Positions 18,657-26,415 of a DNA stretch of 64,000 nt are shown here, piece by piece. A program made the translations under genes and the position numbers. The stretch lies in assembly GCA_019429445.1 (NCBI GenBank), contig JAHYIW010000010.1, positions 1 to 64,000 of the forward strand. The letters run 5' to 3'. Each line of letters starts with the position of its first letter. The first letter of the stretch is position 1. The notes below the pieces were generated by a model. The model ran no database searches and was not told the origin of the DNA. It saw only the letters and a list, made by a program, of their open reading frames with translations. The DNA comes from Desulfuromonadaceae bacterium. GTDB lineage: Bacteria; Desulfobacterota; Desulfuromonadia; Desulfuromonadales; JAHYIW01.

Positions 18657-19550
18657 ATGACCGATCTTTATCCCTTTAAAAATAATTTTCTTGATCTAAA
18701 CGGCCAGCAATATCACTACCTTGACGAGGGCAACGGCGATCCGGTCGTGATGGTGCACGGCAACCCGAGCTGGTCATTCTACTACCGCGATCTGGCCAAA
18801 TCGTTACGCGAGCACTACCGCGTTATTGTTCCCGACCATATCGGCTGCGGACTTTCAGACAAACCGGGGGACGACGCTTACAGCTATACCCTCAAGCAAC
18901 GGGTCGATGATCTTGAGTCGTTGCTTGACCAGCTGGAGGTGCGTTCACGCATCACGCTGGTGGTTCACGACTGGGGCGGCATGATCGGGATGGCCTACGC
19001 CAGCCGTCACCCGGAACGGATCGCGCGGCTGGTGATTCTCAATACCGCCGCTTTTCATCTCCCCGCCGGGAAGGCTTTCCCCCTGGCACTGAAAATCTGC
19101 CGCGCTACCGCGTTCGGCGCCTTCCTGGTGCAGCAACTGAATATGTTTGCCCTGCTGGCGGCCCGGGTCGGCTGCAAGCGTAACCCGCTGCCCCCCGCAA
19201 TTCGCGGTGCCTACTGCGCCCCTTACGACACCCCCGCCAACCGCATCGCCACCCTGCGCTTTGTCCAGGATATCCCGCTCAAACCGGAAGATCCCGGCTA
19301 CGCACTGATCAGCGAGATTGAGAGCGGGCTGGAACGTTTTGCCACCCTGCCGATGATGATCTGCTGGGGGCTGAAAGATTTCGTCTTTGACGTCCATTTT
19401 CTCAACGAATGGCAACGCCGTTTCCCGCATGCCGAAGTTCATGCTTTTGCCGATTGCGGTCACTATATTCTGGAAGATGCCAAAGAAGAGGTCATTCCGC
19501 TGATCACACAGTTTCTGGCTGCGCACCCCCTCGACGGAAAGACCCCGTGA
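18657..19550 (+). CDS. oleB: OleB, beta-lactone decarboxylase (alpha/beta hydrolase)
   Basis: A 297-residue alpha/beta hydrolase resembling haloalkane dehalogenases. OleB decarboxylates the cis-beta-lactone made by OleC to the final olefin. The Asp nucleophile is Asp105 in VVHDWGGMIG, the oxyanion-region motif is HGNPSWSFYYR, and the catalytic His is His269 in DCGHYILE. It starts at ATG 18657 after a 76-nt gap with no strong Shine-Dalgarno, and ends in a GTGA overlap with oleC. OleB and OleC are separate genes here, whereas some other bacteria fuse them. Confidence 0.92.
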   Translation: MTDLYPFKNNFLDLNGQQYHYLDEGNGDPVVMVHGNPSWSFYYRDLAKSLREHYRVIVPDHIGCGLSDKPGDDAYSYTLKQRVDDLESLLDQLEVRSRITLVVHDWGGMIGMAYASRHPERIARLVILNTAAFHLPAGKAFPLALKICRATAFGAFLVQQLNMFALLAARVGCKRNPLPPAIRGAYCAPYDTPANRIATLRFVQDIPLKPEDPGYALISEIESGLERFATLPMMICWGLKDFVFDVHFLNEWQRRFPHAEVHAFADCGHYILEDAKEEVIPLITQFLAAHPLDGKTP

Positions 19551-21205
19551 AGCAGACCGTCTCCACCAACGTTGCCGCGCATCTGCCAAAGATGGCGCAA
19601 CTCCAGCCGGAAACGCCAGCGATTCACATCCCGCGTAAAGGTTTCGGTCAACATTACGATCACTACTCCTTCGCCCAACTGGAGCAGGCCACTAATTGCA
19701 TGGCGGCGGCGCTCGACGCGCTCGGCATCAAACGCGGCGTGCGTACGATCCTGATGGTCCCTCCCGGTTTCGACTTCTTCGCGCTGACCTTCGCGCTCTT
19801 CAAGATCGGCGCGGTGCCGGTTCTGGTCGATCCGGGGATGGGGCTCAAGAACCTCAAAACCTGCCTCGCCGAGGCCGCGCCACAGGCCTTTATCGGTGTT
19901 CCCAAAGCGCACCTTGCCCGGCTGCTCTTCGGTTGGGGTAAGCCCACGATCAAAATTCTGCTCACAGTTGGCCGCCGACCCGGTTGGGGAGGGACAACTC
20001 TGGAGCAGGCGCTGGCGACGATTCCGGCCGATCAGTCATACCCCGCCGCGCACACCACCCGCGACGAAACCGCTGCGATTCTCTTCACCAGCGGCAGCAC
20101 CGGCGTGCCGAAAGGTGCCCTTTACAGTCACGGCAACTTCGCCGCCCAGGTGGAGGCGTTACGCGAGCTCTACGCTATTCGTCCAGGTGAGATCGATCTG
20201 CCGACCTTCCCCCTTTTCGCGCTCTTTGCCCCGGCGCTGGGGATGACATCGGTTATCCCGGAGATGGATTTTACCCGCCCCGCCGCTGTCGATCCGGTCA
20301 AAATTTTTGCCGCGATTGAAACCTTTCAGATTACGACCATGTTCGGTTCCCCGGCGCTGATCAACCGCCTCAGTCATTACGGTGTCACCCATAACGTCAA
20401 GTTGCCGAGCCTCAAACGGGTCATCTCCGCCGGAGCGCCGGTCGCGGCCGAAGTGTTGGAACGGTTCACGACCCTGCTCACCCCTGGCGTCGAAGTCTAC
20501 ACCCCTTACGGCGCCACCGAAGCGCTGCCGGTCTGCTCAATCGGCAGCACCGAAATTCTCGCCAGTACCCGTTTGGCAACCGCGCAGGGGCGCGGCGTTT
20601 GTGTCGGGCCGCCGGTAGCGTCGATTATGGCGGAAATAATTTCGATCACCGATGAACCCCTGCCCTGCTGGGATGATACGCTCAAGCTGGGCACCGATGA
20701 GATCGGCGAGATTGTGGTGCGCGGGCCGCAGGTAACGCAAAGTTATTTCAATCGCCCGCAATCGACCGCGCTGGCAAAGATCCCGATCCCGGAAGAGGAC
20801 AGTTTTTTCCATCGTATGGGCGATCTCGGTTATCGCGATGAGCAGGGACGCATCTGGTTCTGCGGACGCAAGGCACACCGGGTGGTGACCGCCGCAGAGA
20901 CCCTGTTCACCATCCCCTGTGAAGCAATTTTCAACACCCACCCGCAGGTTTTGCGCACCGCGCTGGTCGGCATCGGCACGCCTGGTCGGCAGCAACCGGT
21001 GCTCTGCATCGAGCTGGCACCGGGAACGCAGCGTTCAGCCCAGAGCCGCATCCTTGCAGAACTCCGCGTCATCGGTAGCGAACATCCAATCACCCGTCCG
21101 ATTGACGACTTTTTGATCCATCCGGCCTTTCCGGTCGATATTCGTCACAATGCCAAGATTTTCCGTGAAAAACTGGCCCTCTGGGCGGCGGAGCGTTTGT
21201 CATGA
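19547..21205 (+). CDS. oleC: OleC, beta-lactone synthetase (ANL superfamily)
   Basis: A 552-residue adenylate-forming enzyme. OleC activates the 2-alkyl-3-hydroxyacid with ATP and closes it to a beta-lactone. The ATP loop FTSGSTGVPKGALYSHG lies near residues 179-195. The motifs YTPYGATE, GDLGYRDEQGRIWFCGRKAHRV and a C-terminal lid ending HNAKIFREKLALW follow. An in-frame ORF extends back to 19409, but the GTG at 19547 overlaps the oleB stop as GTGA and gives the usual family length. The 3' end overlaps oleD by ATGA. Confidence 0.93.
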   Translation: MKQTVSTNVAAHLPKMAQLQPETPAIHIPRKGFGQHYDHYSFAQLEQATNCMAAALDALGIKRGVRTILMVPPGFDFFALTFALFKIGAVPVLVDPGMGLKNLKTCLAEAAPQAFIGVPKAHLARLLFGWGKPTIKILLTVGRRPGWGGTTLEQALATIPADQSYPAAHTTRDETAAILFTSGSTGVPKGALYSHGNFAAQVEALRELYAIRPGEIDLPTFPLFALFAPALGMTSVIPEMDFTRPAAVDPVKIFAAIETFQITTMFGSPALINRLSHYGVTHNVKLPSLKRVISAGAPVAAEVLERFTTLLTPGVEVYTPYGATEALPVCSIGSTEILASTRLATAQGRGVCVGPPVASIMAEIISITDEPLPCWDDTLKLGTDEIGEIVVRGPQVTQSYFNRPQSTALAKIPIPEEDSFFHRMGDLGYRDEQGRIWFCGRKAHRVVTAAETLFTIPCEAIFNTHPQVLRTALVGIGTPGRQQPVLCIELAPGTQRSAQSRILAELRVIGSEHPITRPIDDFLIHPAFPVDIRHNAKIFREKLALWAAERLS

Positions 21206-22191
21206 GAGTGCTGGTCACCGGCGGCGGCGGTTTCCTCGGCAAGGCGATCTGCAAACTGCTGATCGAGCGCGGGGACGCCGTCCGTTCGTTCTCGCGCAAC
21301 GCCCACCCGGCGCTGACCGCGCTGGGGGTAGAGCATCGGCAGGGAACGCTGAACGATAGCGAGGCGGTCAGAAATGCGGTGCAGGGATGCGAGCTGGTCT
21401 TTCACGTCGCTGCCAAGGCGGGGGTCTGGGGTCCGTATCAGGAGTTTTACGCGACGAATGTGCTCGGCACCGCACAGGTCATCGCCGCTTGCCGCGCGGA
21501 GGGGGTCCGGCGGCTGGTCTACACCAGCTCCCCGAGTGTGGTTTTTAACGGCACCGACATGGAAGGGATCAATGAATCGGCCCCTTACCCGCAGCACTTT
21601 GAGGCCTTTTACCCGCAAACCAAGGCGGCAGCTGAACAGTTGGTGTTGCGCGCCGCCGACGCGACACTGGCGACGGTCGCCCTGCGCCCCCACCTGATCT
21701 GGGGACCGGAAGACAACCACCTCGTCCCCCGGATTCTCGCGCGCGGCGCGACGGGACGCTTGCGCCGGATCGGCACCCGCCCCTGTCTGGTCGATACAAT
21801 CTATATTGACAACGCCGCCCTGGCTCACCTGCAAGCGGCTGATCGACTCGACATCGGATCGACGCTATCGGGCAAGGCTTATTTTCTCTCCCAGGGTCAA
21901 CCGCTGCCACTGTGGGATGTCGTCAATCACATCCTTGACGCTGGTGGACTGCCGCCGATCACCCGCAGCATCTCCCCGGCAGTGGCTTATTTCGTCGGTG
22001 CCGTACTGGAAAAGATTTATCCGCTGTTGCATGTGCCGGGCGAGCCGCCGATGACCCGTTTTGTTGCCCGCGAACTCTCGACCGCGCACTGGTTCGATCT
22101 TGGCGCGGCACGGCGGGATTTTGGTTATCAACCACAGGTGTCGTTTGACGAGGGGATTGAACGGCTACGCCAGTGGCTGGCAAAAACCTGA
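21202..22191 (+). CDS. oleD: OleD, NADPH-dependent 2-alkyl-3-ketoacid reductase
   Basis: A 329-residue extended short-chain dehydrogenase/reductase. OleD reduces the OleA product to the 2-alkyl-3-hydroxyacid used by OleC. The Rossmann motif TGGGGFLG is at residues 6-13, the Ser of YTSSPS is present, and the catalytic pair Tyr137/Lys141 lies in YPQTK. ATG 21202 overlaps the oleC stop (ATGA), so translation is probably coupled. It resembles the 3-beta-hydroxysteroid dehydrogenase branch of the family, as OleD proteins do. Confidence 0.92.
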   Translation: MRVLVTGGGGFLGKAICKLLIERGDAVRSFSRNAHPALTALGVEHRQGTLNDSEAVRNAVQGCELVFHVAAKAGVWGPYQEFYATNVLGTAQVIAACRAEGVRRLVYTSSPSVVFNGTDMEGINESAPYPQHFEAFYPQTKAAAEQLVLRAADATLATVALRPHLIWGPEDNHLVPRILARGATGRLRRIGTRPCLVDTIYIDNAALAHLQAADRLDIGSTLSGKAYFLSQGQPLPLWDVVNHILDAGGLPPITRSISPAVAYFVGAVLEKIYPLLHVPGEPPMTRFVARELSTAHWFDLGAARRDFGYQPQVSFDEGIERLRQWLAKT

Positions 22192-22204
22192 GCAGGTGAC
22201 CGGC

Positions 22205-22879
22205 ATGCCCTCTGTCCAACTCACCTGCTGGCAGCCGCCGCCAAACCGGCTTGATCTCGACGGACAAACCGCCCACCTCTGGCGTTTTCGTCTTGACCTT
22301 TCGGCGGCGGAGATTGGCACCTTGACGCATCTGCTCAGCGCCGAAGAACGGCATCGCGCCACGCGGCTGCGCGACCCGGCAAAAGGCGCTCACTTTATCG
22401 TCGGCCGGGGCCGCCTGCGCCAGATTCTGGCGCGCTACCTCGACTGCCCTCCCGCTGTTATCGAGTTTTCCAGCACTGCGCAGGGCAAACCATACCTGGC
22501 CGCGTGCAAAGGGCTTTCCTTCAATCTCGCTCATGCCGGTGACTGGGGGGTACTGCTGGTTGCTGCGGGCTTTGAGGTCGGCGTTGATGTTGAACAGATC
22601 GACCCGCAGCTGGATTTTGAACAGGTCATGGCGCGTTACTTTTCAGCAGCAGAAAAAAGTGCCATGCAGCGTTGTCCCACCCCGCGTCAGCGCCGCTTCT
22701 TCTTCCGGCTCTGGACCCGCAAGGAAGCGGGATTGAAATATCAGGGATGCGGATTTTCCGCCCCTTTATCCGCACCCGATAGCGGGGCGCTAAGCAGATC
22801 ATTTACCCCGGCACGAGGATATCTCGGCGCGCTGACGGTAGCGCGTCGCATAGCTATTGTGCAACGCTGGGATTTTTGA
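22205..22879 (+). CDS. Sfp-type 4'-phosphopantetheinyl transferase (PfaE role)
   Basis: A 224-residue Sfp/Gsp-type transferase that loads phosphopantetheine on carrier-protein serines. The magnesium and CoA motif GVDVEQID holds Asp128 and Glu130, and the second motif LWTRKEAGLKYQG holds Trp170, Lys173 and Glu174. An open frame extends upstream into oleD, but AGGTG at 22193-22197 is correctly spaced for ATG 22205. It is the last gene of the train, and the three PfaA carrier domains are its obvious substrates, so it should play the part of PfaE. Confidence 0.92.
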   Translation: MPSVQLTCWQPPPNRLDLDGQTAHLWRFRLDLSAAEIGTLTHLLSAEERHRATRLRDPAKGAHFIVGRGRLRQILARYLDCPPAVIEFSSTAQGKPYLAACKGLSFNLAHAGDWGVLLVAAGFEVGVDVEQIDPQLDFEQVMARYFSAAEKSAMQRCPTPRQRRFFFRLWTRKEAGLKYQGCGFSAPLSAPDSGALSRSFTPARGYLGALTVARRIAIVQRWDF

Positions 22880-22893
22880 CTTGATCACCCACG

Positions 22894-22915
22894 GCTGAGG
22901 CGAGAAACGCTCGGC
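22894..22915. terminator. Weak hairpin between convergent genes
   Basis: An imperfect stem pairs 22894-22902 with 22908-22915 around an AGAAA loop, with one bulged G. It lies between the end of the lipid operon and the converging vapC remnant. There is no adjacent T-run, so termination is only a guess. Confidence 0.3.
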
Positions 22916-23295
22916 TTAGGGGCGAAATTTTTTGATTTGGACATCCTTCATTATTTTGTAATGCTTGTCGTTGCCAGTGAGCAGCGGAAGACCGTAGGCG
23001 ACAGCAGTTGAACCAATCAGGGCATCGGCAAGTTGCACAGAGTAACTCAAGAAATGTTGCTCAACGGCAAACATGGCTTTGGCCGAAATTTCTTCCGTAT
23101 ACACAGGCTTGACGCGTTCCATGCGTGAAGAGCCTGGCGCAGACTGTTCAGTTCGTTTTTGTTTCTCATCCCCTGGACAAGGTCCATGTAAGTGATAACG
23201 GAAAGAGAAAAACTTTCCAGATTTTCTATGGTTTTAAATGCCTTTTCATTGCCACGCAGATACCAGACAAGTACGTCAGTATCGACCATTAACAT
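22916..23295 (-). pseudogene. VapC-type PIN-domain toxin, frameshifted
   Basis: Two reading frames together make one PIN-domain RNase toxin. The N-terminal part (MLMVDTDVLVWYLRG, from 23295) carries the first acidic residue. The C-terminal part (LADALIGSTAVAYGLPLLTGNDKHYK) carries the later acidic cluster. The frames switch near 23100-23120, around QALHAWNAS / RVKPVYTEE, so a single-base indel has broken the gene. Its ATG overlaps the stop of the upstream antitoxin remnant (TAATG). It is probably inactive unless the shift is a sequencing error. Confidence 0.8.
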
Positions 23296-23400
23296 TAAAA
23301 TCGTCCTTTTCTTAAATTTTTGACATATTCATCGACGTTTTGAGATTGGTCATGGTCGCTCCACATGCCAAACATGTCTGATCGTCCAATGCCGCGAACG
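23295..23400 (-). pseudogene. VapB-type antitoxin, C-terminal remnant
   Basis: The tail RSDMFGMWSDHDQSQNVDEY followed by VKNLRKGRF resembles the toxin-binding C-terminus of VapB antitoxins, and it directly precedes the vapC remnant with a 1-nt overlap. No convincing DNA-binding N-terminus or ATG start is seen upstream. The open frame runs back only to 23483, where an insertion-sequence end appears to begin. The 5' part was probably lost when the element inserted. The upstream limit of the remnant is approximate. Confidence 0.5.
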
Positions 23401-23491
23401 ATTGCGTGTCGTAACAGCCCGGAATGTCTATTTGTGTGTGTTTTGGCAAGTTGGGAGTAGAACCGATAATGGGTAAATGTCAAAACCCCCC

Positions 23492-23820
23492 TGTGTCAGG
23501 ATAGATGTCGCCTCTCGTTGTAAAATTTTGTGTTAACTTGTGGGGCAAAAAGAGAGAGTCGATGAACGCCAAATACTCCAACGAATTTAAGCAGAGCATT
23601 ATTGCCAAGCTCCTGCCTCCGCAGAATGTCAGTGTCCCTGACATGGTGAAAGAGACTGGGATTCCCAGAGACACTCTGTACACTTGGAAACGCCAATACC
23701 GTCACGTTCAAGGCGAACTTGATGCGAACAAAAACCAACAAGCAGGCAGCTTGACCAACGAAGAGAAGCTCTCTATCGTGATCGAGACGGCCAGTCTCAG
23801 CGAAGTTGAGCTGGTGCCCG
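23492..23820 (+). mobile_element. Truncated IS3-family-like insertion sequence, left end
   Basis: An ATG at 23562 opens a helix-turn-helix transposase OrfA: YSNEFKQSIIAKLL, then a recognition segment VSVPDMVKETGIPRDTLYTW. Homology continues to about TNEEKLSIVIETASLSEVEL (near 23815) and then stops abruptly. The frame runs on into unrelated sequence. The left end is placed near TGTGTCAGGATAGATGTC at about 23492 on appearance only. No right end or OrfB was found, so the element is dead. Confidence 0.7.
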
Positions 23821-23940
23821 GATATATGCGGCATCGGTCAGGTACTTTAACCACTTACCAGAACCGTGGTGAGGGTGCTCTTTTGTCAGTTCTTCAACAA
23901 TGGCGGGGAAGGTTAAACTCTCTGGGTGTAAATCAATCAT
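23821..23940 (-). pseudogene. 5' fragment of an unidentified gene cut by the IS remnant
   Basis: On the minus strand an ATG at 23940 starts MIDLHPESLTFPAIVEELTK and continues about 20 residues before running into the insertion-sequence remnant. The product is not recognised. It reads like a genuine protein start and may be the beginning of a mobile-element gene whose rest is missing. The remaining sequence up to 24032 shows nothing identifiable. Confidence 0.3.
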
Positions 23941-24032
23941 GGCGTGCGCCCCTGTTCGCCCCTGAAAGTATCCCGCGCCAACCGGTCAGGGTGTCCGGCT
24001 TTTCGCTCCGTCGAGCTAGGCGCGGGGTGCTG

Positions 24033-24377
24033 TTACAGCAGCATGCGATAATCACAATTCAGGACAGCAGCAAGGCGGCGGGCGGTGGCCTTGCCGATAG
24101 GGCGCTTGCTGTTCTCCATTTCGGACAGGTGACGGCGCGGCACTCCGGCGGCGGTGGCAAGCTGCTCCTGTGTCAATCCCTCGCGGTGCCGGTATCCTCG
24201 CAGGGTGACAGCGGAACGGCTTTCACCTTGGAAATGCTCGTTGAAAAACTCATCGGCGGTGACGTCGTGGAGTTCTTCGGCTCCGATCTCTTTCGCGTAG
24301 TTGCGCAAGCGGTCAATCGTTCCAGGGTTTCCAGTGAACCGGGCTTCAATAGTGTGCGTTTTCGTGTGTTCCTGCAT
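24033..24377 (-). CDS. higA: HigA-like antitoxin (XRE helix-turn-helix)
   Basis: A 114-residue antitoxin with a C-terminal XRE-type helix-turn-helix (GLTQEQLATAAGVPRRHLSE then MENSKRPIGK). The N-terminal part probably neutralises the toxin. It lies downstream of the toxin gene and overlaps it by 32 nt, the toxin-first order typical of higBA. It should repress the pair through the inverted repeat upstream of the toxin gene. Both genes look intact, unlike the neighbouring vapBC remnants. Confidence 0.85.
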   Translation of the reverse strand: MQEHTKTHTIEARFTGNPGTIDRLRNYAKEIGAEELHDVTADEFFNEHFQGESRSAVTLRGYRHREGLTQEQLATAAGVPRRHLSEMENSKRPIGKATARRLAAVLNCDYRMLL

Positions 24378-24624
24378 AAATCACCTCAATCAGTTTTATT
24401 TCTTGGTTCTCTATTTTCCAGACGGCAACATAACAGGGGCGGCCTTTTTTCAGGTGGCAGTGGTGCCGGTCGCCGCTTAACTTGGAATAGTTGGGCCAGT
24501 CGCCGCGAACATGGCCAAAGCGTTCTATTTCGCCAATCAATGCTTGCAGCGCGTCCCGCACTTTGCGGGGTAATTTTGTCGCCTGCTTGTTCGCCTGTCG
24601 CGATATGGTCACCTTCCATGACAT
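24346..24624 (-). CDS. higB: RelE/HigB-like mRNA interferase toxin
   Basis: A 92-residue RelE/ParE-superfamily toxin, presumably cleaving mRNA on the ribosome. Visible features are the basic N-terminus, ARG-rich core GDWPNYSKLSGDRHHCHLKK, and the C-terminal strands CYVAVWKIENQEIKLIEVIYAGTHENAHY shortened here to CYVAVWKIENQEIKL and EVIYAGTHENAHY. The ATG at 24624 lies just inside a candidate promoter-operator. It precedes and overlaps its antitoxin gene. Confidence 0.85.
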   Translation of the reverse strand: MSWKVTISRQANKQATKLPRKVRDALQALIGEIERFGHVRGDWPNYSKLSGDRHHCHLKKGRPCYVAVWKIENQEIKLIEVIYAGTHENAHY

Positions 24625-24632
24625 ACTTATTG

Positions 24633-24658
24633 TGTACCTTTTTTTAGTACAGTGTCAA
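24633..24658 (-). promoter_or_regulatory. Promoter and inverted-repeat operator of the higBA-like pair
   Basis: On the minus strand TTGACA (complement of 24653-24658) forms a good -35. Downstream of it lies an inverted repeat TGTAC-N9-GTACA at 24633-24651, which covers the spacer and a poor -10. Its position, just before the toxin start, suits autorepression by the antitoxin. Confidence 0.5.
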
Positions 24659-24705
24659 CATTTTCTGGCATTGTGTCTTTGCCAAGTTGTCGGCTTAAAG
24701 GGGTC

Positions 24706-24951
24706 TCACTGGTGCAGATAAACAACCTTTGCCGGTGCATCTCCGGTGACGATCTCGTTAAGCTTACGCTCCCATGCCAGAGCGGCCCGGCGGCGTTCAT
24801 CAAGATACTGGTGGCGGTTGTAGGTTCCGATAATACCGACTTTAACGCGGCCCTGTGCAGCGTTTATAACTTCGTCCGAAAAACCGAGGTCTGCAAGGCG
24901 CGTGGCATGCGTCCGGCGCAAGTCATGCAGTACGAATTTTTGAAGCGGGCT
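24706..24951 (-). pseudogene. Phage-type tyrosine integrase, C-terminal fragment
   Basis: The minus strand encodes the end of a tyrosine recombinase. LHDLRRTHATRLADLGFS carries the box II His-x-x-Arg region, and GTYNRHQYLDERRRAALAWE carries the catalytic Tyr. Nothing of the N-terminal and core-binding parts is present. Homology stops near 24951 where group II intron sequence begins, so an intron insertion or a deletion removed the rest. Confidence 0.75.
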
Positions 24952-24954
24952 CGG

Positions 24955-25185
24955 CTATCAAGGCGAGTTAAAATTCATAAAAATGAACTCATGGCGCAAT
25001 GCGGCCAGCCCCTTGGCGAATTACGCTTTACTCAACCGGTATTTAAGGGAAGAGGGTCTCTTTGAAATAGAAGCAGTACAAACCGGGTACCTGCCTCAGA
25101 AATATTGAGGTGAAGAATAGACAGGAGCCGTATACGAGGCCCGTACGTACGGTTTTGTGAGAGGGTTGATGGTGCAGTACCAATT
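24955..25185 (+). mobile_element. 3' end of a group II intron (maturase tail and damaged domain V)
   Basis: A domain V-like hairpin starts with GAGCCGTATACGAGG at 25126 (to 25140) and ends with CGTACGTACGGTTT near 25155. The basal stem GAGCCGTA pairs with TACGGTTT, followed by the usual two-nucleotide bulge. Compared with the 34-nt domain V, the distal loop is about 3 nt short, so splicing is probably lost. Upstream, one plus-strand frame reads SPLANYALLNRYLREEGLFE to a stop at about 25108 and could be the tail of the intron protein. The 5' part of the intron is absent here. Outer limits are approximate. Confidence 0.6.
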
Positions 25186-25207
25186 GAAATACCAAGTTTA
25201 CAGAAAT

Positions 25208-25318
25208 TCACGTTTCAAATAATTTTCCGGGGCTGTTCAGCGTGGTGGCTGTGGTTTTGCCGCCGCCGCGCTTGCCGGTGAAAAAAGTTTTTCAAAACTT
25301 TGCACTCGGAAAGATCCA
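25208..25318 (-). pseudogene. Broken P-loop ATPase remnant (ArsA-like?)
   Basis: From ATG 25318 the minus strand reads MDLSECKVLKNF. After a frame change at a run of T it continues as FFTGKRGGGKTTATTLNSPG to a stop at 25208. FFTGK-x-GxGKT is the style of an ArsA/MinD-type P-loop. Its location right behind acr3 suggests a decayed arsA-like gene, but the fragment is too short to be sure. The group II intron remnant abuts its 3' side. Confidence 0.4.
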
Positions 25319-25346
25319 TTGATGGCTCTCTTTTGCGGGAGAAGGG

Positions 25347-26402
25347 TCAGAGTGTAGCCTGACCTTGAAAATAGCGTCGCTGAAACCAGAAGGCGACATG
25401 CACCAGGCCGATCATCACCGGCACTTCGACTAGCGGGCCGATCACCGCGGCGAAGGCGGCGCCGGAATTGATGCCGAAGACGGCGATGGCCACCGCGATG
25501 GCCAGCTCGAAATTGTTGCTGGCGGCGGTAAAGGCCAGAGTTGTCGTTCGGCTGTAGTCGGCACCGACCTTCCTGCCCATGTAGAAGGAGACCAGAAACA
25601 TCAGCACGAAGTAGATCAGCAGTGGAATGGCGATGCGTACCACGTCCATGGGGATCTGCACGATCAACTCACCTTTGAGGCTGAACATCACCAGGATGGT
25701 GAAGAGCAGGGCGATCAGGGTGAGCGGGCTGATCTTCGGTACCACCTCTGCATGATAGCGTTCGCGTCCCATGATTTTGACCCCGATCAAACGGGTCAAC
25801 GCCCCGGCCAGAAAGGGGATGCCGAGGTAGATGAAGACACTTTGCGCAATCTCGCCGATGGTGATGTCGACCACCGCCCCTTCCAGACCGAACAGCGGTG
25901 GCAGCACGCTGATGAAAAACCAGGCGTAGACGCTGAAAAAGAGCACCTGAAAAATACTGTTGAAGGCGACCAGCCCGGCGGCGTATTCGCTGTTGCCGTC
26001 GGCCAGCTCGTTCCAGACGATGACCATGGCGATGCAGCGCGCCAGGCCGATCATGATCAGCCCGACCATGTACTCGGGATAGTCCTGCAGGAAAACGATG
26101 GCGAGGATGAACATCAGAATCGGGCCGATCACCCAGTTCTGCACCAGCGAAAGACCGAGGATCTTCTTGTTGCGGAAGACGTCGGGCAACTCCTCGTAGC
26201 GGACCTTGGCAAAGGGCGGGTACATCATCAGGATCAGGCCGACGGCGATGGGGATGTTGGTGGTGCCGACGGTGAACAGGTCGACGAAGTCCTTGACGCC
26301 GGGAACCAGCCAGCCAGCGCCGACGCCAATTGCCATGGCGACGAAGATCCACAGGGTCAGATAACGGTCGAGAAACGAGAGTTTGCGGGTCAGGGTCGAC
26401 AT
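25347..26402 (-). CDS. acr3: ACR3-family arsenite efflux permease
   Basis: A 351-residue ten-helix inner-membrane arsenite carrier of the ACR3/ArsB(2) type. The conserved Cys is present in [13 protein letters not shown], followed by the [16 protein letters not shown] helix and the Glu of [12 protein letters not shown]. It exports As(III) using the membrane potential. AAGGA at 26410-26414 lies 7 nt before the ATG. It is the third gene of arsR-arsC-acr3, and a palindromic repeat fills the gap between arsC and acr3. Confidence 0.95.
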   Translation of the reverse strand: MSTLTRKLSFLDRYLTLWIFVAMAIGVGAGWLVPGVKDFVDLFTVGTTNIPIAVGLILMMYPPFAKVRYEELPDVFRNKKILGLSLVQNWVIGPILMFILAIVFLQDYPEYMVGLIMIGLARCIAMVIVWNELADGNSEYAAGLVAFNSIFQVLFFSVYAWFFISVLPPLFGLEGAVVDITIGEIAQSVFIYLGIPFLAGALTRLIGVKIMGRERYHAEVVPKISPLTLIALLFTILVMFSLKGELIVQIPMDVVRIAIPLLIYFVLMFLVSFYMGRKVGADYSRTTTLAFTAASNNFELAIAVAIAVFGINSGAAFAAVIGPLVEVPVMIGLVHVAFWFQRRYFQGQATL

Positions 26403-26415
26403 AACGGGTTTCCTT

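Noticed and set aside
22916-23295. Programmed frameshift in vapC
   Set aside because: No clear slippery heptamer at the frame change, and the antitoxin is also damaged, so decay is the simpler reading.
24652-25065. 137-codon plus-strand frame over the integrase and intron remnants
   Set aside because: It runs across the junction of two unrelated remnants, so it cannot be one original gene.
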